A DNA stretch of 10,874 bases from an uncultured Holophagaceae bacterium. Its GTDB lineage: Bacteria > Acidobacteriota > Holophagae > Holophagales > Holophagaceae. Shown one piece after another: positions 1 to 7,491 of the stretch. The notes beneath the pieces are model-generated. The model did not search any database. It was not told the DNA's origin and saw nothing but the letters and a program-made list of their open reading frames with translations. Made by a program: the position numbers and the translations under genes. The DNA lies in contig CAIRAS010000099.1 of the NCBI GenBank assembly GCA_903876615.1, positions 1 through 10,874 of the forward strand, given 5' to 3'. Each line of letters starts with the position of its first letter. Position 1 is the stretch's first letter.

Positions 1-458
1 CCATCCGCCTGGTGCTGCCGCTCACCCTCGCCATCCTGGACGGCCTCACGGTCCGGGTCGCGGACGAAACCTATGTCTTCCCGCTGGCCTCGGTGCTGGA
101 GAGCTTCCAGTGCAACGACGCCGACGTGCAGACCGTGAAGGGCGACCGGGAAGTGATCAGCCTGCGCGGGGAGTTCATTCCCGTGGTGCGGCTCCAGCGC
201 CTGCTGGCCCTGGGCTCCTGCCAGAACACCGGGCGGGCCCTGCTGGTGCTGGTGGAGTCGGAGGGCCGCCGCGCGGCCATGGCCGTGGACGAGCTGCTCG
301 GCCAGCAACAGGTGGTCATCAAGAGCCTGGAGACCCACTACAAGCGGGTCGAGGGGATCTCCGGCGCCACCATTCTTGGTGACGGCCGCGTGGCCCTGAT
401 CCTGGATGTGTCCGGCCTCCTGCGGCTGGAGGCTGGAGCGGCCACGGTGGAGGTATGA
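1..458 (+). CDS. cheA: Chemotaxis histidine kinase CheA, C-terminal fragment (CheW-like P5 domain)
   Basis: This is the 3' end of a gene that starts left of the window; the open frame runs from base 3 without a start and stops with TGA at 456-458. The visible 152 codons begin in the stretch IRLVLPLTLAILDGL, which in CheA joins the ATPase domain to the CheW-like regulatory domain. They continue with VADETYVFPLASVLESF, the LRGEFIPVVRL strand and the closing GATILGDGRVALILDV strand, all hallmarks of the P5 domain. P5 docks CheW and receptors, so the protein works at the cytoplasmic face of the receptor array and phosphorylates CheY and CheB. The stop overlaps the cheR start (ATGA), indicating translational coupling. 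The phosphotransfer and kinase domains are outside the window. A free CheW is less likely, because the sequence upstream of the first beta strand has the CheA linker form. Confidence 0.9.
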   Translation, partial: IRLVLPLTLAILDGLTVRVADETYVFPLASVLESFQCNDADVQTVKGDREVISLRGEFIPVVRLQRLLALGSCQNTGRALLVLVESEGRRAAMAVDELLGQQQVVIKSLETHYKRVEGISGATILGDGRVALILDVSGLLRLEAGAATVEV

Positions 459-1321
459 ACCGCCCGGCGGACCCGCTCGCACGGGACCCGCTGGCCCTGG
501 ACCGGGTGCCGCTGTCCCCGGCCACCTTTGATGCCCTGCGCAACCTGCTGCACGCCCACTCGGGCATCGCCCTGGCCCACCACAAGATCACCATGGTGCA
601 GTCGCGCCTCGCCAAGCGCCTGCGGGCCCTGGGCCTCCGGTCCTACGAGCAGTACCACGACCTCCTGCGGGACCCCCAGGCGGCGGAATGGCCGGAGTTC
701 GTCAATGCCCTCACCACCAACCTCACCAGCTTCTTCCGCGAGGGTCACCACTTCACCCGGCTGGTCGAGCTCCTGAAGCCCGCCTACGCCGCCTCCAAGC
801 GCATCCGCATCTGGAGCGCGGGCTGCTCCACCGGCGAGGAGCCCTACACGCTGGCCATGACGCTCACCAAGGCCTTCGGCAGCTCCGCCGCCATCCAGAT
901 CCTGGCCACGGACCTCGACACGGCCGTGCTGAACACCGCGTCCCGCGGCGTCTATCCCATGGCGCGGGTGGAGAGCCTCACGGACGAGTGGAAGCGCCTG
1001 GGTTTCCTGCGCGGCAAGGGCGAGAACCAGGACCAGGTCCGCATCCGCCCCGAGCTGCGGAAGCTCATCACCTTCACGCAGATGAACCTGCTGGATGCGG
1101 TGTGGCCCCTGGAGGGCGGCCCCTTCCAGGCCATCTTCTGCCGCAACGTGATGATTTACTTCGACAAGCCCACCCAGCGCGACCTCCTGCGGCGCTACCA
1201 CGGGCTCCTGGAGCCGGACGGTCTGCTCTTCGTGGGCCACTCCGAGTCCCTCCTGGACAACAGCCTGGGCTTCCAGTCCCTCGGCCAGACCATCTACCGG
1301 CGCAAAGGGGACCCGGCATGA
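455..1321 (+). CDS. cheR: Chemotaxis receptor methyltransferase CheR
   Basis: 288 residues, the usual CheR length. It transfers methyl groups from S-adenosylmethionine to glutamates of chemoreceptors in the cytoplasm. Residues about 21-75 form the helical N-terminal domain. TTNLTSFFRE (87-96) carries the conserved Arg (R95, equivalent to Arg98 of the enterobacterial enzyme). AGCSTGEEPYTLAM (122-135) is the SAM-binding glycine-rich loop, TDLD (152-155) the acidic SAM contact, and CRNVMIYFD (229-237) the catalytic-domain strand that marks CheR. FVGHSESL (259-266) is the typical C-terminal motif. There is no TPR extension. The ATG at 455 overlaps the cheA stop; a GGAGG at 449-453 sits only one base before it, so start selection probably relies on coupling. 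A GTG at 506 is a possible shorter start but has no better ribosome site. Assignment is secure. Confidence 0.96.
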   Translation: MNRPADPLARDPLALDRVPLSPATFDALRNLLHAHSGIALAHHKITMVQSRLAKRLRALGLRSYEQYHDLLRDPQAAEWPEFVNALTTNLTSFFREGHHFTRLVELLKPAYAASKRIRIWSAGCSTGEEPYTLAMTLTKAFGSSAAIQILATDLDTAVLNTASRGVYPMARVESLTDEWKRLGFLRGKGENQDQVRIRPELRKLITFTQMNLLDAVWPLEGGPFQAIFCRNVMIYFDKPTQRDLLRRYHGLLEPDGLLFVGHSESLLDNSLGFQSLGQTIYRRKGDPA

Positions 1322-1929
1322 GTCCCTCCATCCCCATGGTCCACGGGCGGGCCTCGAAGTATCTGGACCGCCACTTCAACCGGCAGGCCATGAAGATCCT
1401 GCCGGGGGAATTCTACGCCACGGACCAGGATGAGGTGATCGTGACCGTGCTGGGCAGCTGCGTGGCGGCCTGTCTGCTGGATCCCATCTCCATGGTGGGG
1501 GGCATGAACCACTTCATGCTGCCGGCCAAGAAGGGCGAGGCGGATCCGGACCGGTTCTTCGCGGCCCGCTACGGGGCGGCGGCCATGGAGTACCTGATCA
1601 ACAACATGCTGCATCTGGGCGCCAAGCGGGACCGGTTGGTGGCCAAGGCCTTCGGCGGCGGCCGAGTGCTGCCGGGGATGACCACCGACATCGGCGGCCA
1701 GAACATCGACTTCGTGCGGCGGTTCCTGATGAACGAGGACATCCCCATCTGGACCGAGGACCTGGGGGGCATCCACCCCCGGAAGGTGTATTTCTTCCCC
1801 CACACGGGGCAGGTGCTGGTGAAGCGGATGGAGCGCACCCACAACGACACGGTCATCACCCGTGAGCTTAACTATCTGCAGGAATTCAACCGGTCGACGG
1901 CGGAAGGTGACGTGGAGTTGTTCTCATGA
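1318..1929 (+). CDS. cheD: Chemoreceptor glutamine deamidase CheD
   Basis: 203 residues. CheD converts specific receptor glutamines to glutamates and, in species with CheC, also binds that phosphatase. The catalytic Cys is C48 in TVLGSCVAACLLDP and the catalytic His is H65 in GGMNHFMLP, 17 residues apart as in the Thermotoga enzyme. AKAFGGGRVL (about 114-123) and NIDFVRRFL follow in the family order. The N-terminus is about 20 residues longer than the shortest CheD proteins. The ATG at 1318 overlaps the cheR stop (ATGA) and has a GGGGA at 1307-1311, six bases upstream, supporting this start over the in-frame Met at residue 7. A much longer open frame running in from upstream is only read-through of the cheR region in another frame. 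Its place between cheR and cheB fits one adaptation module. Confidence 0.95.
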   Translation: MSPSIPMVHGRASKYLDRHFNRQAMKILPGEFYATDQDEVIVTVLGSCVAACLLDPISMVGGMNHFMLPAKKGEADPDRFFAARYGAAAMEYLINNMLHLGAKRDRLVAKAFGGGRVLPGMTTDIGGQNIDFVRRFLMNEDIPIWTEDLGGIHPRKVYFFPHTGQVLVKRMERTHNDTVITRELNYLQEFNRSTAEGDVELFS

Positions 1930-2981
1930 ACACGGAAATGAAGCGGGTACTCATCGTCGATGACAGTGCGCTGGTGCGCCAGGTGCTGAAGAACATCCTC
2001 TCGCGACACCCGAACCTGGAGGTCGTGGGCGTCGCGAAGGACCCCTACGAAGCCCGGGAGCGCGTCCGGGACCTCAACCCGGATGTCCTCACCCTGGACG
2101 TCGAGATGCCCCGCATGGACGGCATCACCTTCCTGAGCAAGCTGATGAAGGCCCACCCCATGCCCGTTGTGATGCTCTCCAGCCTCACGGCCAAGGGCAC
2201 CTCCACGGCGCTGGACGCTCTGGACCTGGGCGCCATCGATGTCATCGGCAAGCCGGCCCTGGACCAGGCCACCGGCCTGGAGGCCATGGGCACCGAGATC
2301 GCCGAGACTGTCTATGCCGCATCGCTGGCCCACGTGACCGGCCGGCGGGCCGCCGCCCATGACGCCAGCACGGCCCTGGCTCCCCTGGCCCAGCGCGCCC
2401 GGGCCGGGCGCGCCCTGATCGCCATCGGCTCCAGCACCGGCGGCACCGAAGCGCTGCGCCAGGTCTTCGAGGCCATCCCGGAGAACCTGCCGCCCATCGT
2501 CGTCGTGCAGCACATGCTGCCGGGCTTCACGGTGGCCTTCGCCGAGCGCCTGAACCGCAGCAGCCGGGCCCGGGTGAAGGTGGCCCAGGACGGCGAGACC
2601 CTGAAGCCTGGCACGATCTACCTTGCGCCCAACGACATCCACCTCTCCGTCGCCCGCGGTGGCGTCGGCATGGTGGCCGTCCTCCAGGGCCAGGAGCGGG
2701 TCTCCCGGCACCTGCCCTCTGTTGATGTGCTCTTCCACTCGGTCGCGGAGGCCTGCGGGCCCCACGCCATGGGAGTCATCCTCACCGGCATGGGCGAGGA
2801 CGGGGCCCGGGGCCTGCTGCAGATGCGCCAGAAGGGCGCGCGCACCGTGGGCCAGGACGAAGCCACCTGCGTGGTCTACGGCATGCCGCGGGTGGCCTAC
2901 CTGCGCGGGGCCGTGGAAGAGCAGGCGCCCCTGGACGCCATCCCCGGCCAGCTCGTCGCCTGGTGCGGGCGCGAAGCCTGA
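1926..2981 (+). CDS. cheB: Chemotaxis response regulator / protein-glutamate methylesterase CheB
   Basis: 351 residues in the standard two-domain form. Residues 6-125 are a receiver domain with acidic pair D12/D13, phospho-acceptor D58 (in TLDVEMPRMDG), the VVMLSS strand and K109. A linker of about 35 residues leads to the methylesterase domain (162-350). Its catalytic triad is S170 (IGSSTGGTEAL), H196 (VVVQHM) and D292 (LTGMGEDGA), with spacing equal to Salmonella CheB (164/190/286). Phosphorylation by CheA activates removal of methyl groups from receptor glutamates, giving feedback adaptation. The ATG at 1926 overlaps the cheD stop and has GGAG at 1914-1917, eight bases upstream. Met5 is an alternative start. 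All catalytic residues are present, so the protein should be active. Confidence 0.97.
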   Translation: MNTEMKRVLIVDDSALVRQVLKNILSRHPNLEVVGVAKDPYEARERVRDLNPDVLTLDVEMPRMDGITFLSKLMKAHPMPVVMLSSLTAKGTSTALDALDLGAIDVIGKPALDQATGLEAMGTEIAETVYAASLAHVTGRRAAAHDASTALAPLAQRARAGRALIAIGSSTGGTEALRQVFEAIPENLPPIVVVQHMLPGFTVAFAERLNRSSRARVKVAQDGETLKPGTIYLAPNDIHLSVARGGVGMVAVLQGQERVSRHLPSVDVLFHSVAEACGPHAMGVILTGMGEDGARGLLQMRQKGARTVGQDEATCVVYGMPRVAYLRGAVEEQAPLDAIPGQLVAWCGREA

Positions 2982-3022
2982 ACCCCTGAATCCGCCTCCG
3001 GCTTCCGACCAGGACCCCCGCC

Positions 3023-5272
3023 ATGCCCCTCCGCTCCCGCTCTGTGCTCAGTGCCTCGGGGGGCCGGACGTTCCTGGCCCTGTTCAGCGCCTGGACCCTG
3101 ATCGCTGCGGGCATCCTGGGCCTGATCCTTTACTCCTCGGCCCGGGAAGACCGGGTCATCGCCCTCAACCGGGCCATGGACAGCTACCGCAAGGACCTGC
3201 TCTACCGCAGCTGGGCAGCCCAGCGGGGGGGGGTCTATGTCCCGGCAGACGCACGGACCCCGCCGAATCCCTACCTGCAGGATCACCACCAGCGCGATGT
3301 CACCACCACCACGGGGGTGAGGCTCACCCTGGTCAATCCCGCCTACCTCACGCGCATGGTCCACGAGATGGAGGACGAGAAGGCCGGCCACACGTCCCAC
3401 ATCACGAGCCTCAAGCCGATCCGCCCTGAGAACGCGGCGGACCCCTGGGAGCAGAAGGCGCTCCAGGCCTTCGAGCGCGGCGCCCGGGACTACTCCGAGG
3501 TGCTCCAGGAGAGCGGCCGACCCGTGCTCCGGTACATGGGCGCCTTCCTGGTGGAACCCAGCTGCCTGGGCTGCCACGCCCAGCAGGGCTACCGGGTGGG
3601 TGACGTGCGCGGCGGCATCAGCGTCACGGTGCCCGTGGGCCTGCCCACCGCCGCCGGTCTGACCCACAAGGGGGTCTCGATCCTGACGGTCCTGGCCTTC
3701 TGGATCATGGGCGGCCTGGGGATCTTCCTGTGGGTCCGGAGGCTGGCCAGCACGAGTCAGGAACAGAACAACCTGATCCAGGACCTCGAGCTGAGCTCAC
3801 TCCGGTTCAGGCTCCTCTTCGAGTCCTCACCTGCCCCCATGCTGATCAACACGTCCGGGCGGTTGCTGCTGGCCAACACCGCCGCCGCAAGGCTGCTCGA
3901 GGTGGACCGGCCCGAGGACCTCCTCGGGCTGGAAGTCATGGAGATCATCAGTCCCGACCACCGGGCGGCCGTCGCGGAGCGCATCCAGGCCTCGGCCCGG
4001 GATGGTCTGCCCACGGCGCCCGTTCAGGAGGAATTCCTGACCCGGAGGGGCCGGGAGGTCTGGGTCGAGGTGCAGACGGTCCCCATCGAGCTGCCCGGAG
4101 GCCGCGCCACCCTGGTGTTCGCCCTGGACCTCAGCCAGCAGCGCCAGGACGAGGAGGAGCGCCGCAAGCTGGAAGCCGAGGTGCAGCACTCCCAGCGGCT
4201 GGACAGCCTCGGCAGCCTCGCCGGCGGCATCGCCCACGACATGAACAACGTGCTGGCCGCGGTCCTGGGCATGGCCACCCTGCTGCAGCTGAAGCACGAG
4301 GCCGACCCCTCTCTGCAGAAGTCGCTGCAGACCATCGAGCATGCCGCAACCCGGGGCCGGGACCTGGTGAAGGGCCTCACGGACTTCGCCCGGAAGGGGC
4401 TCCACGAGCCCGCCGTCATGGACCTCAATGCCCTGGTGCGCAGGGAATTGGATCTGCTCATCCGCACCAGTCGGCAGCGCTTCATCTTCGAGGTGCAGCT
4501 GGACAAGGACCTGCCCCCGATCATGGGCGAAGCCACCACCCTGGGCAGCGCCTTCATGAACCTCTGCGTCAACGCCTTCGATGCCATGCCCCGGGGCGGG
4601 ACTCTCTGGATCCGGACCTTCCGCCAGGAGGGGCGCGTGATGCTTCAGATCCAGGACACCGGCGAGGGCATCCCCCAGGAGATCCTCTCCCGGGTCACCG
4701 AGCCCTTCTTCACCACCAAGGCCGCTGGCCGTGGTACCGGCCTGGGCCTCGCCATGGTCTACGGCACGGCCAAGGCCCATGGCGGCACCCTGGACATCCT
4801 GAGCGAGGTCGGCAAGGGCACCTGCATCACCCTCGGCTTTCCCTCCGTGGCCCCGGACTCCGCGGCGAAGGCCCTGGCCCTGTCGACCGAGCCTTCGCCC
4901 AAGCACTCTCTCCGCATCCTGCTGGTGGACGATGACGACCTGATCCGCAGCACCCTGCCCCCCATGCTGGAGCAGCTTGGCCACCTGGTGGACGTCGCCT
5001 CCAGCGGCCTGGAGGCCCTCCGCAGGCTCGGGGGTGGCCTGGAGGCTGACCTGGTGATCCTCGACCACCACATGCCGGGCCTCAGCGGCGCCGAGACCCT
5101 GCCCCGCATCCTGCAGCTGCGCCCCGAAGCGCGCATCATCCTGGCCACCGGCTTCCTGGACACGGACCTGAAGATCCTCCTGGCGGACTTCCCTGCGGTA
5201 CTGACCCTGCCAAAGCCCTTCAGCGTCACGGAACTCGAGCGGGTCCTGAGGCTCGCCACCGGCCGGGAGTGA
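3023..5272 (+). CDS. Membrane hybrid histidine kinase with periplasmic c-type haem (DUF3365/Tll0287-like) sensor, PAS and receiver domains
   Basis: 749 residues. TM1 is about 17-38. The periplasmic region 41-215 looks like the Tll0287/DUF3365 sensor fold and holds one CxxCH haem motif (C181, C184, H185) before [17 protein letters not shown]2 is about 217-238. A PAS domain spans about 258-372 and a short helical region leads to HisKA, with phospho-acceptor H405 in GGIAHDMNN. The HATPase domain follows: N box [10 protein letters not shown] (513-522), G1 DTGEGIP (545-551), and PFFTTK with [13 protein letters not shown] (569-581). A C-terminal receiver (630-745) has D636/D637, acceptor D681 and K731. 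The start has AGGA at 3011-3014, eight bases upstream. It lies 41 bases after cheB and may share its transcript. Family knowledge suggests redox or gas sensing; the ligand is not deducible. There is no DNA-binding output, so a partner regulator is expected. A run of nine G lies in codons 68-71. Confidence 0.9.
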   Translation: MPLRSRSVLSASGGRTFLALFSAWTLIAAGILGLILYSSAREDRVIALNRAMDSYRKDLLYRSWAAQRGGVYVPADARTPPNPYLQDHHQRDVTTTTGVRLTLVNPAYLTRMVHEMEDEKAGHTSHITSLKPIRPENAADPWEQKALQAFERGARDYSEVLQESGRPVLRYMGAFLVEPSCLGCHAQQGYRVGDVRGGISVTVPVGLPTAAGLTHKGVSILTVLAFWIMGGLGIFLWVRRLASTSQEQNNLIQDLELSSLRFRLLFESSPAPMLINTSGRLLLANTAAARLLEVDRPEDLLGLEVMEIISPDHRAAVAERIQASARDGLPTAPVQEEFLTRRGREVWVEVQTVPIELPGGRATLVFALDLSQQRQDEEERRKLEAEVQHSQRLDSLGSLAGGIAHDMNNVLAAVLGMATLLQLKHEADPSLQKSLQTIEHAATRGRDLVKGLTDFARKGLHEPAVMDLNALVRRELDLLIRTSRQRFIFEVQLDKDLPPIMGEATTLGSAFMNLCVNAFDAMPRGGTLWIRTFRQEGRVMLQIQDTGEGIPQEILSRVTEPFFTTKAAGRGTGLGLAMVYGTAKAHGGTLDILSEVGKGTCITLGFPSVAPDSAAKALALSTEPSPKHSLRILLVDDDDLIRSTLPPMLEQLGHLVDVASSGLEALRRLGGGLEADLVILDHHMPGLSGAETLPRILQLRPEARIILATGFLDTDLKILLADFPAVLTLPKPFSVTELERVLRLATGRE

Positions 5273-5495
5273 CGTCCATTCACGATTGAAAGATGACAAA
5301 CAACCACTCTCGCAGAGAAAGGACGAGGGGGGCGGAGGGGCGCCGAGGGCTGCGGGCTTGCCGCTTTTCTCTGCGAACCTCTGCCCTCTCCGCATCCTCT
5401 GCGAGAGTGGTTTCTCTTCCCCCACGAACTGGATGAATCCCTGGAGAGTTGGCATTCCCAGAATTCCTGGAATGACCATCCCTTATCGGGCTGCC
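5273..5495. other. Convergent intergenic region between the haem kinase and the TPR gene
   Basis: These 223 bases separate two genes that converge, so a promoter is not expected; transcription ends for both are. No credible gene is seen. The left half is the purine-rich inverted-repeat element described separately. The right half holds a weak imperfect hairpin at 5453-5474 (CATTC, one bulged C, CAG, five-base loop, CTG, GAATG) shortly downstream of the TPR gene stop on the - strand. Neither structure is followed by a T run, so intrinsic termination is possible but not demonstrated. Confidence 0.6.
5301..5413. repeat. Purine-rich inverted-repeat element, copy 1
   Basis: Perfect 16-base arms AACCACTCTCGCAGAG (5302-5317) and its reverse complement (5397-5412) enclose 79 bases. 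The inner unit CGCAGAGAAA (5311-5320) also has a reverse complement at 5366-5375, so alternative pairings exist. The + strand is purine-rich on the left and pyrimidine-rich on the right. A related copy lies inverted at 7400-7446. The style resembles short dispersed intergenic repeats (AACCnC...CGCAGAG...) that I recall from many environmental bacteria; that link is from memory and untested. It may also act as a terminator-like structure for the kinase transcript. Confidence 0.7.
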
Positions 5496-7103
5496 TCAGG
5501 CCTCGCCGCCGGTCTTCTTCGCCCGGATGCGCTCGGCGGTGCCGGGGTAGAGGTCATCCAGGCAGTGGGGGCAGATGCCGTGGGTGAAGGTGGCCGCCGA
5601 GTGCTGGGAGATGTAGCCCTCCAGCTGCTGCCAGTAGCCCTCGTCGTTCCGGATTTTCTTGCACTGCGCACAGATCGGGAGCAGGCCGCTGAGGGTCCGG
5701 ATCTCGTGGATCTTTTCCAGCAGCTCCGTGTTGAGGCGTTCCAACTCGGTGTTGGCGGCTTCCAGCTTCTTGCGGTTCTGACGGATCTTCTTGTTGTAGG
5801 CAATGAGGGTCAGGACGATCGTGGCCAAGAACCCGAGGCTGATCATGAGCAGGAGGGCCGTGGACCTCCCCTTCTCCAGCTTAAGGGAAGAAATCACCCG
5901 CTCCTTCTTCAGGGACTCGATCTCGTTGTCCTTCTTCAGCGTGATGATGTTGGTGTTGAGGTCGGCGATCCGGTTGCTCTCCTGCAAGGTGTAGATCGTG
6001 TCCTTGGTCGCCACGTAGAGCTTGTAGTAGCGGTAGGACTCCGCCACTTGGTTACCCTTTTCGAAGGCCTCGGAGATGAGCTTGTAGCTCACTGCGAGCT
6101 CGTTCCGCGCATTGATCTTGGTGGCCAGAGCCGCGGCCTCCTTGGCGCGGGCAACTGCCCGGCCCGCATCGCCGGAGAGCATGTGCAGGCGCGCCAGGGC
6201 GTTCAGGACCTGGACGCGGCCATGCTTCTGGTCCTGCATGTCGTACTCACCTAGCGCGGCTTGGAGGAAGTGACGGGCCTTGTCGAACTGCCGCAGCTCC
6301 GTGTAGGTCATGCCCAGGTTCAGGTCCGCGTAGGCGAGGAAGGCCTTGTTCGGATTCTGTCCGATGAGCGCCAGGGCCTCCTCGTGCTGCTTCAACGCGG
6401 CGTCGAGCCGGCCCAGCCGGAACTCGGAGTAGCCGAGGTTGAGCTTGGTCTGGATGAGCCGCAGGGGATTCGGCTTCTGGGCCAGGCGCTGCATGATCTG
6501 CTGGTAGTAGTAGATCGCCTTTTCGTACTGCTCCATCTGGTGGTAGAGGACCCCGATGTTGTTCAGGGATATGATCGAGGCCGTCTCCAGGGACATCTCC
6601 TCCCGGATCCGCAGGGACTCCAGGTGCTCCTCGAGCGCCTGGCTGTAGAGGCCCATGAAGGTGTAGGTGATCCCGAGGGTGCTGCGGGCTCTGGCGATCC
6701 GGTCCTTGTTGTTGATCCGGATGCTCAGCACCAGGGATTCCTTGCCAAACTGGACCGCCTTGGCAAAGTCACCGGTCTGCGAACAGCAGAAGGCCGTCAT
6801 CGAAAGGAAGGCCGCCTCCTTCTCCAGGTCCCCCTCCTTGCGGGCGAGGGCGAGGCCCTCCGCCGCCAGGGCCAGCGCCTCCTGGGGCGCCTGGCTCTCG
6901 AGCCGGTTCACCAGGTCCGCCAGCGCCCCGAGCCGCGCCCGGCCCTGCAGACTCGGCAGCGCGGCCTTCATGGACTCCACTGAGGGCTCCTGGGCCATGA
7001 CCGGGCCAAGCCCCAGGCAGAGCAGCCACAGCACCACGCCCAGCAGCCTGCCAAAGACAGGAGGCATCCAGCCCTGGCGGGAGGAGGTGCGGCGTCGATT
7101 CAT
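5496..7103 (-). CDS. Membrane-anchored TPR protein with coiled coil and C-terminal double-CxxC module
   Basis: 535 residues from the ATG at 7101-7103; a TTG directly upstream (7104-7106) is also in frame but weaker. AGGT lies five bases before the ATG. An N-terminal signal (about 17-37, ending VMA before QEP) suggests export. About seven TPR units fill 90-370, with typical LNNIGVLYHQMEQYEKAI and LNLGYSEFRLGRLDAAL repeats. A charged helical stretch (about 375-412), a TM helix (about 415-436) and a coiled coil (438-468) follow. The tail IRTLSGLLPICAQCKKIR...CPHC has C478/C481 and C511/C514, a likely metal-binding or redox module. TPR-TM-coiled coil is the frame of TPR-type sensor kinases, cyclases and phosphatases, but no such enzyme domain is present. 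The topology places the TPRs in the periplasm and the Cys module in the cytoplasm. Function is unknown; signal relay or scaffold is inference. Confidence 0.85.
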   Translation of the reverse strand: MNRRRTSSRQGWMPPVFGRLLGVVLWLLCLGLGPVMAQEPSVESMKAALPSLQGRARLGALADLVNRLESQAPQEALALAAEGLALARKEGDLEKEAAFLSMTAFCCSQTGDFAKAVQFGKESLVLSIRINNKDRIARARSTLGITYTFMGLYSQALEEHLESLRIREEMSLETASIISLNNIGVLYHQMEQYEKAIYYYQQIMQRLAQKPNPLRLIQTKLNLGYSEFRLGRLDAALKQHEEALALIGQNPNKAFLAYADLNLGMTYTELRQFDKARHFLQAALGEYDMQDQKHGRVQVLNALARLHMLSGDAGRAVARAKEAAALATKINARNELAVSYKLISEAFEKGNQVAESYRYYKLYVATKDTIYTLQESNRIADLNTNIITLKKDNEIESLKKERVISSLKLEKGRSTALLLMISLGFLATIVLTLIAYNKKIRQNRKKLEAANTELERLNTELLEKIHEIRTLSGLLPICAQCKKIRNDEGYWQQLEGYISQHSAATFTHGICPHCLDDLYPGTAERIRAKKTGGEA

Positions 7104-7138
7104 CAATACCTGAGGTCAGTGGCCGGTTGGAGGCCAGT

Positions 7139-7152
7139 TATCTGATCGGATA
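7139..7152. promoter_or_regulatory. Near-palindrome upstream of the TPR gene, possible operator
   Basis: TATCTGATCGGATA is a palindrome with one mismatched pair (12 of 14 positions symmetric), centred about 42 bases upstream of the ATG at 7103. Position and symmetry would suit a dimeric regulator, but a site this short can arise by chance and no second copy is seen. Confidence 0.2.
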
Positions 7153-7223
7153 GGTGGCTCCGAAACTCAACCTTTGGTGTGGGGTGTGGGGGGCGGCGCC
7201 CGACACTGGCCCCTGGGCATCCT

Positions 7224-7251
7224 CTCGGTATCGGCTGCACCGATACGCGAG
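7224..7251. repeat. Bulged hairpin in the intergenic region
   Basis: GTATCGG (7228-7234) pairs with CCGATAC (7240-7246) around a five-base loop, and CTCG (7224-7227) pairs with CGAG (7248-7251) across one bulged G at 7247, giving an 11-pair stem. There is no T run on either strand, so it is not an obvious intrinsic terminator. It lies upstream of the TPR gene and could be a protein site or part of a leader RNA; its function is unknown. Confidence 0.4.
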
Positions 7252-7283
7252 ACAGACTGAAAGATCGTGTTGGCTCTCTTTCC

Positions 7284-7357
7284 ATCCCCTTCATCCCCTG
7301 CATCCCTGTTTTTCAAGAAAAGAAGAAAGGAACAGGGATGAAAGGGATGAAGGGGAT
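7284..7357. repeat. 27-base inverted repeat built from GGGATGAA-like units
   Basis: The left arm 7284-7310 and right arm 7331-7357 are complementary at 25 of 27 positions, with a 20-base A/G-rich loop. Each arm is itself a short tandem array: the right arm reads as successive nine-base units GGGATGAAA, GGGATGAAG, GGGAT. The transcript would fold into a very stable hairpin on either strand. It resembles a dispersed intergenic repeat more than a normal terminator, because no T run follows. Confidence 0.65.
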
Positions 7358-7399
7358 ACAAGGAAAAGCCGGTGTGGGGCCCTGTTCCCAGGCCGCTGG

Positions 7400-7446
7400 C
7401 CTCCGTGCCTCTCCGCCTTCTCGTCCTTTCTCGGCGAGCGTGGTTG
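7400..7446 (-). repeat. Purine-rich dispersed repeat, copy 2 (inverted relative to copy 1)
   Basis: Read on the - strand from 7446, this begins CAACCACGCTCGCCGAGAAA and continues GGACGAG, a G/A-rich stretch and GGAGG. It matches 5301-5327 at 25 of the first 27 bases and stays similar, with a small gap, for about 20 more. The opposite arm present in copy 1 (5397-5412) is not seen here, so this copy is partial. Two related copies in unrelated intergenic gaps of one 11-kb window point to a repeat family in this genome. Confidence 0.6.
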
Positions 7447-7491
7447 TCCTTTCCAGGCAAAGCAGGGACTGGCTAAAGACAGGGGGGACTT

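Noticed and set aside
688..1317. Upstream extension of the cheD frame to 688, giving a 413-residue protein
   Set aside because: The extension overlaps cheR completely in another frame and reads as low-complexity His/Arg/Pro/Ala. The ATG at 1318 has a ribosome site and the same ATGA coupling as its neighbours.
455..1929. ATGA overlaps joining cheA, cheR, cheD and cheB as a possible novelty
   Set aside because: Stop/start overlaps are common in tightly packed operons; they support coupling but are not unusual.
3827..5479. 550-residue open frame on the - strand opposite the haem kinase
   Set aside because: It lies opposite well-defined PAS, kinase and receiver domains and has no recognisable family features; shadow frame.
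5286..6983. Two long + strand frames (5286-6254 and 6261-6983) opposite the TPR gene
   Set aside because: Both are Val/Leu/Gly/Asp-rich shadows of TPR codons. The - strand frame has a signal peptide, TPRs and a conserved Cys module.
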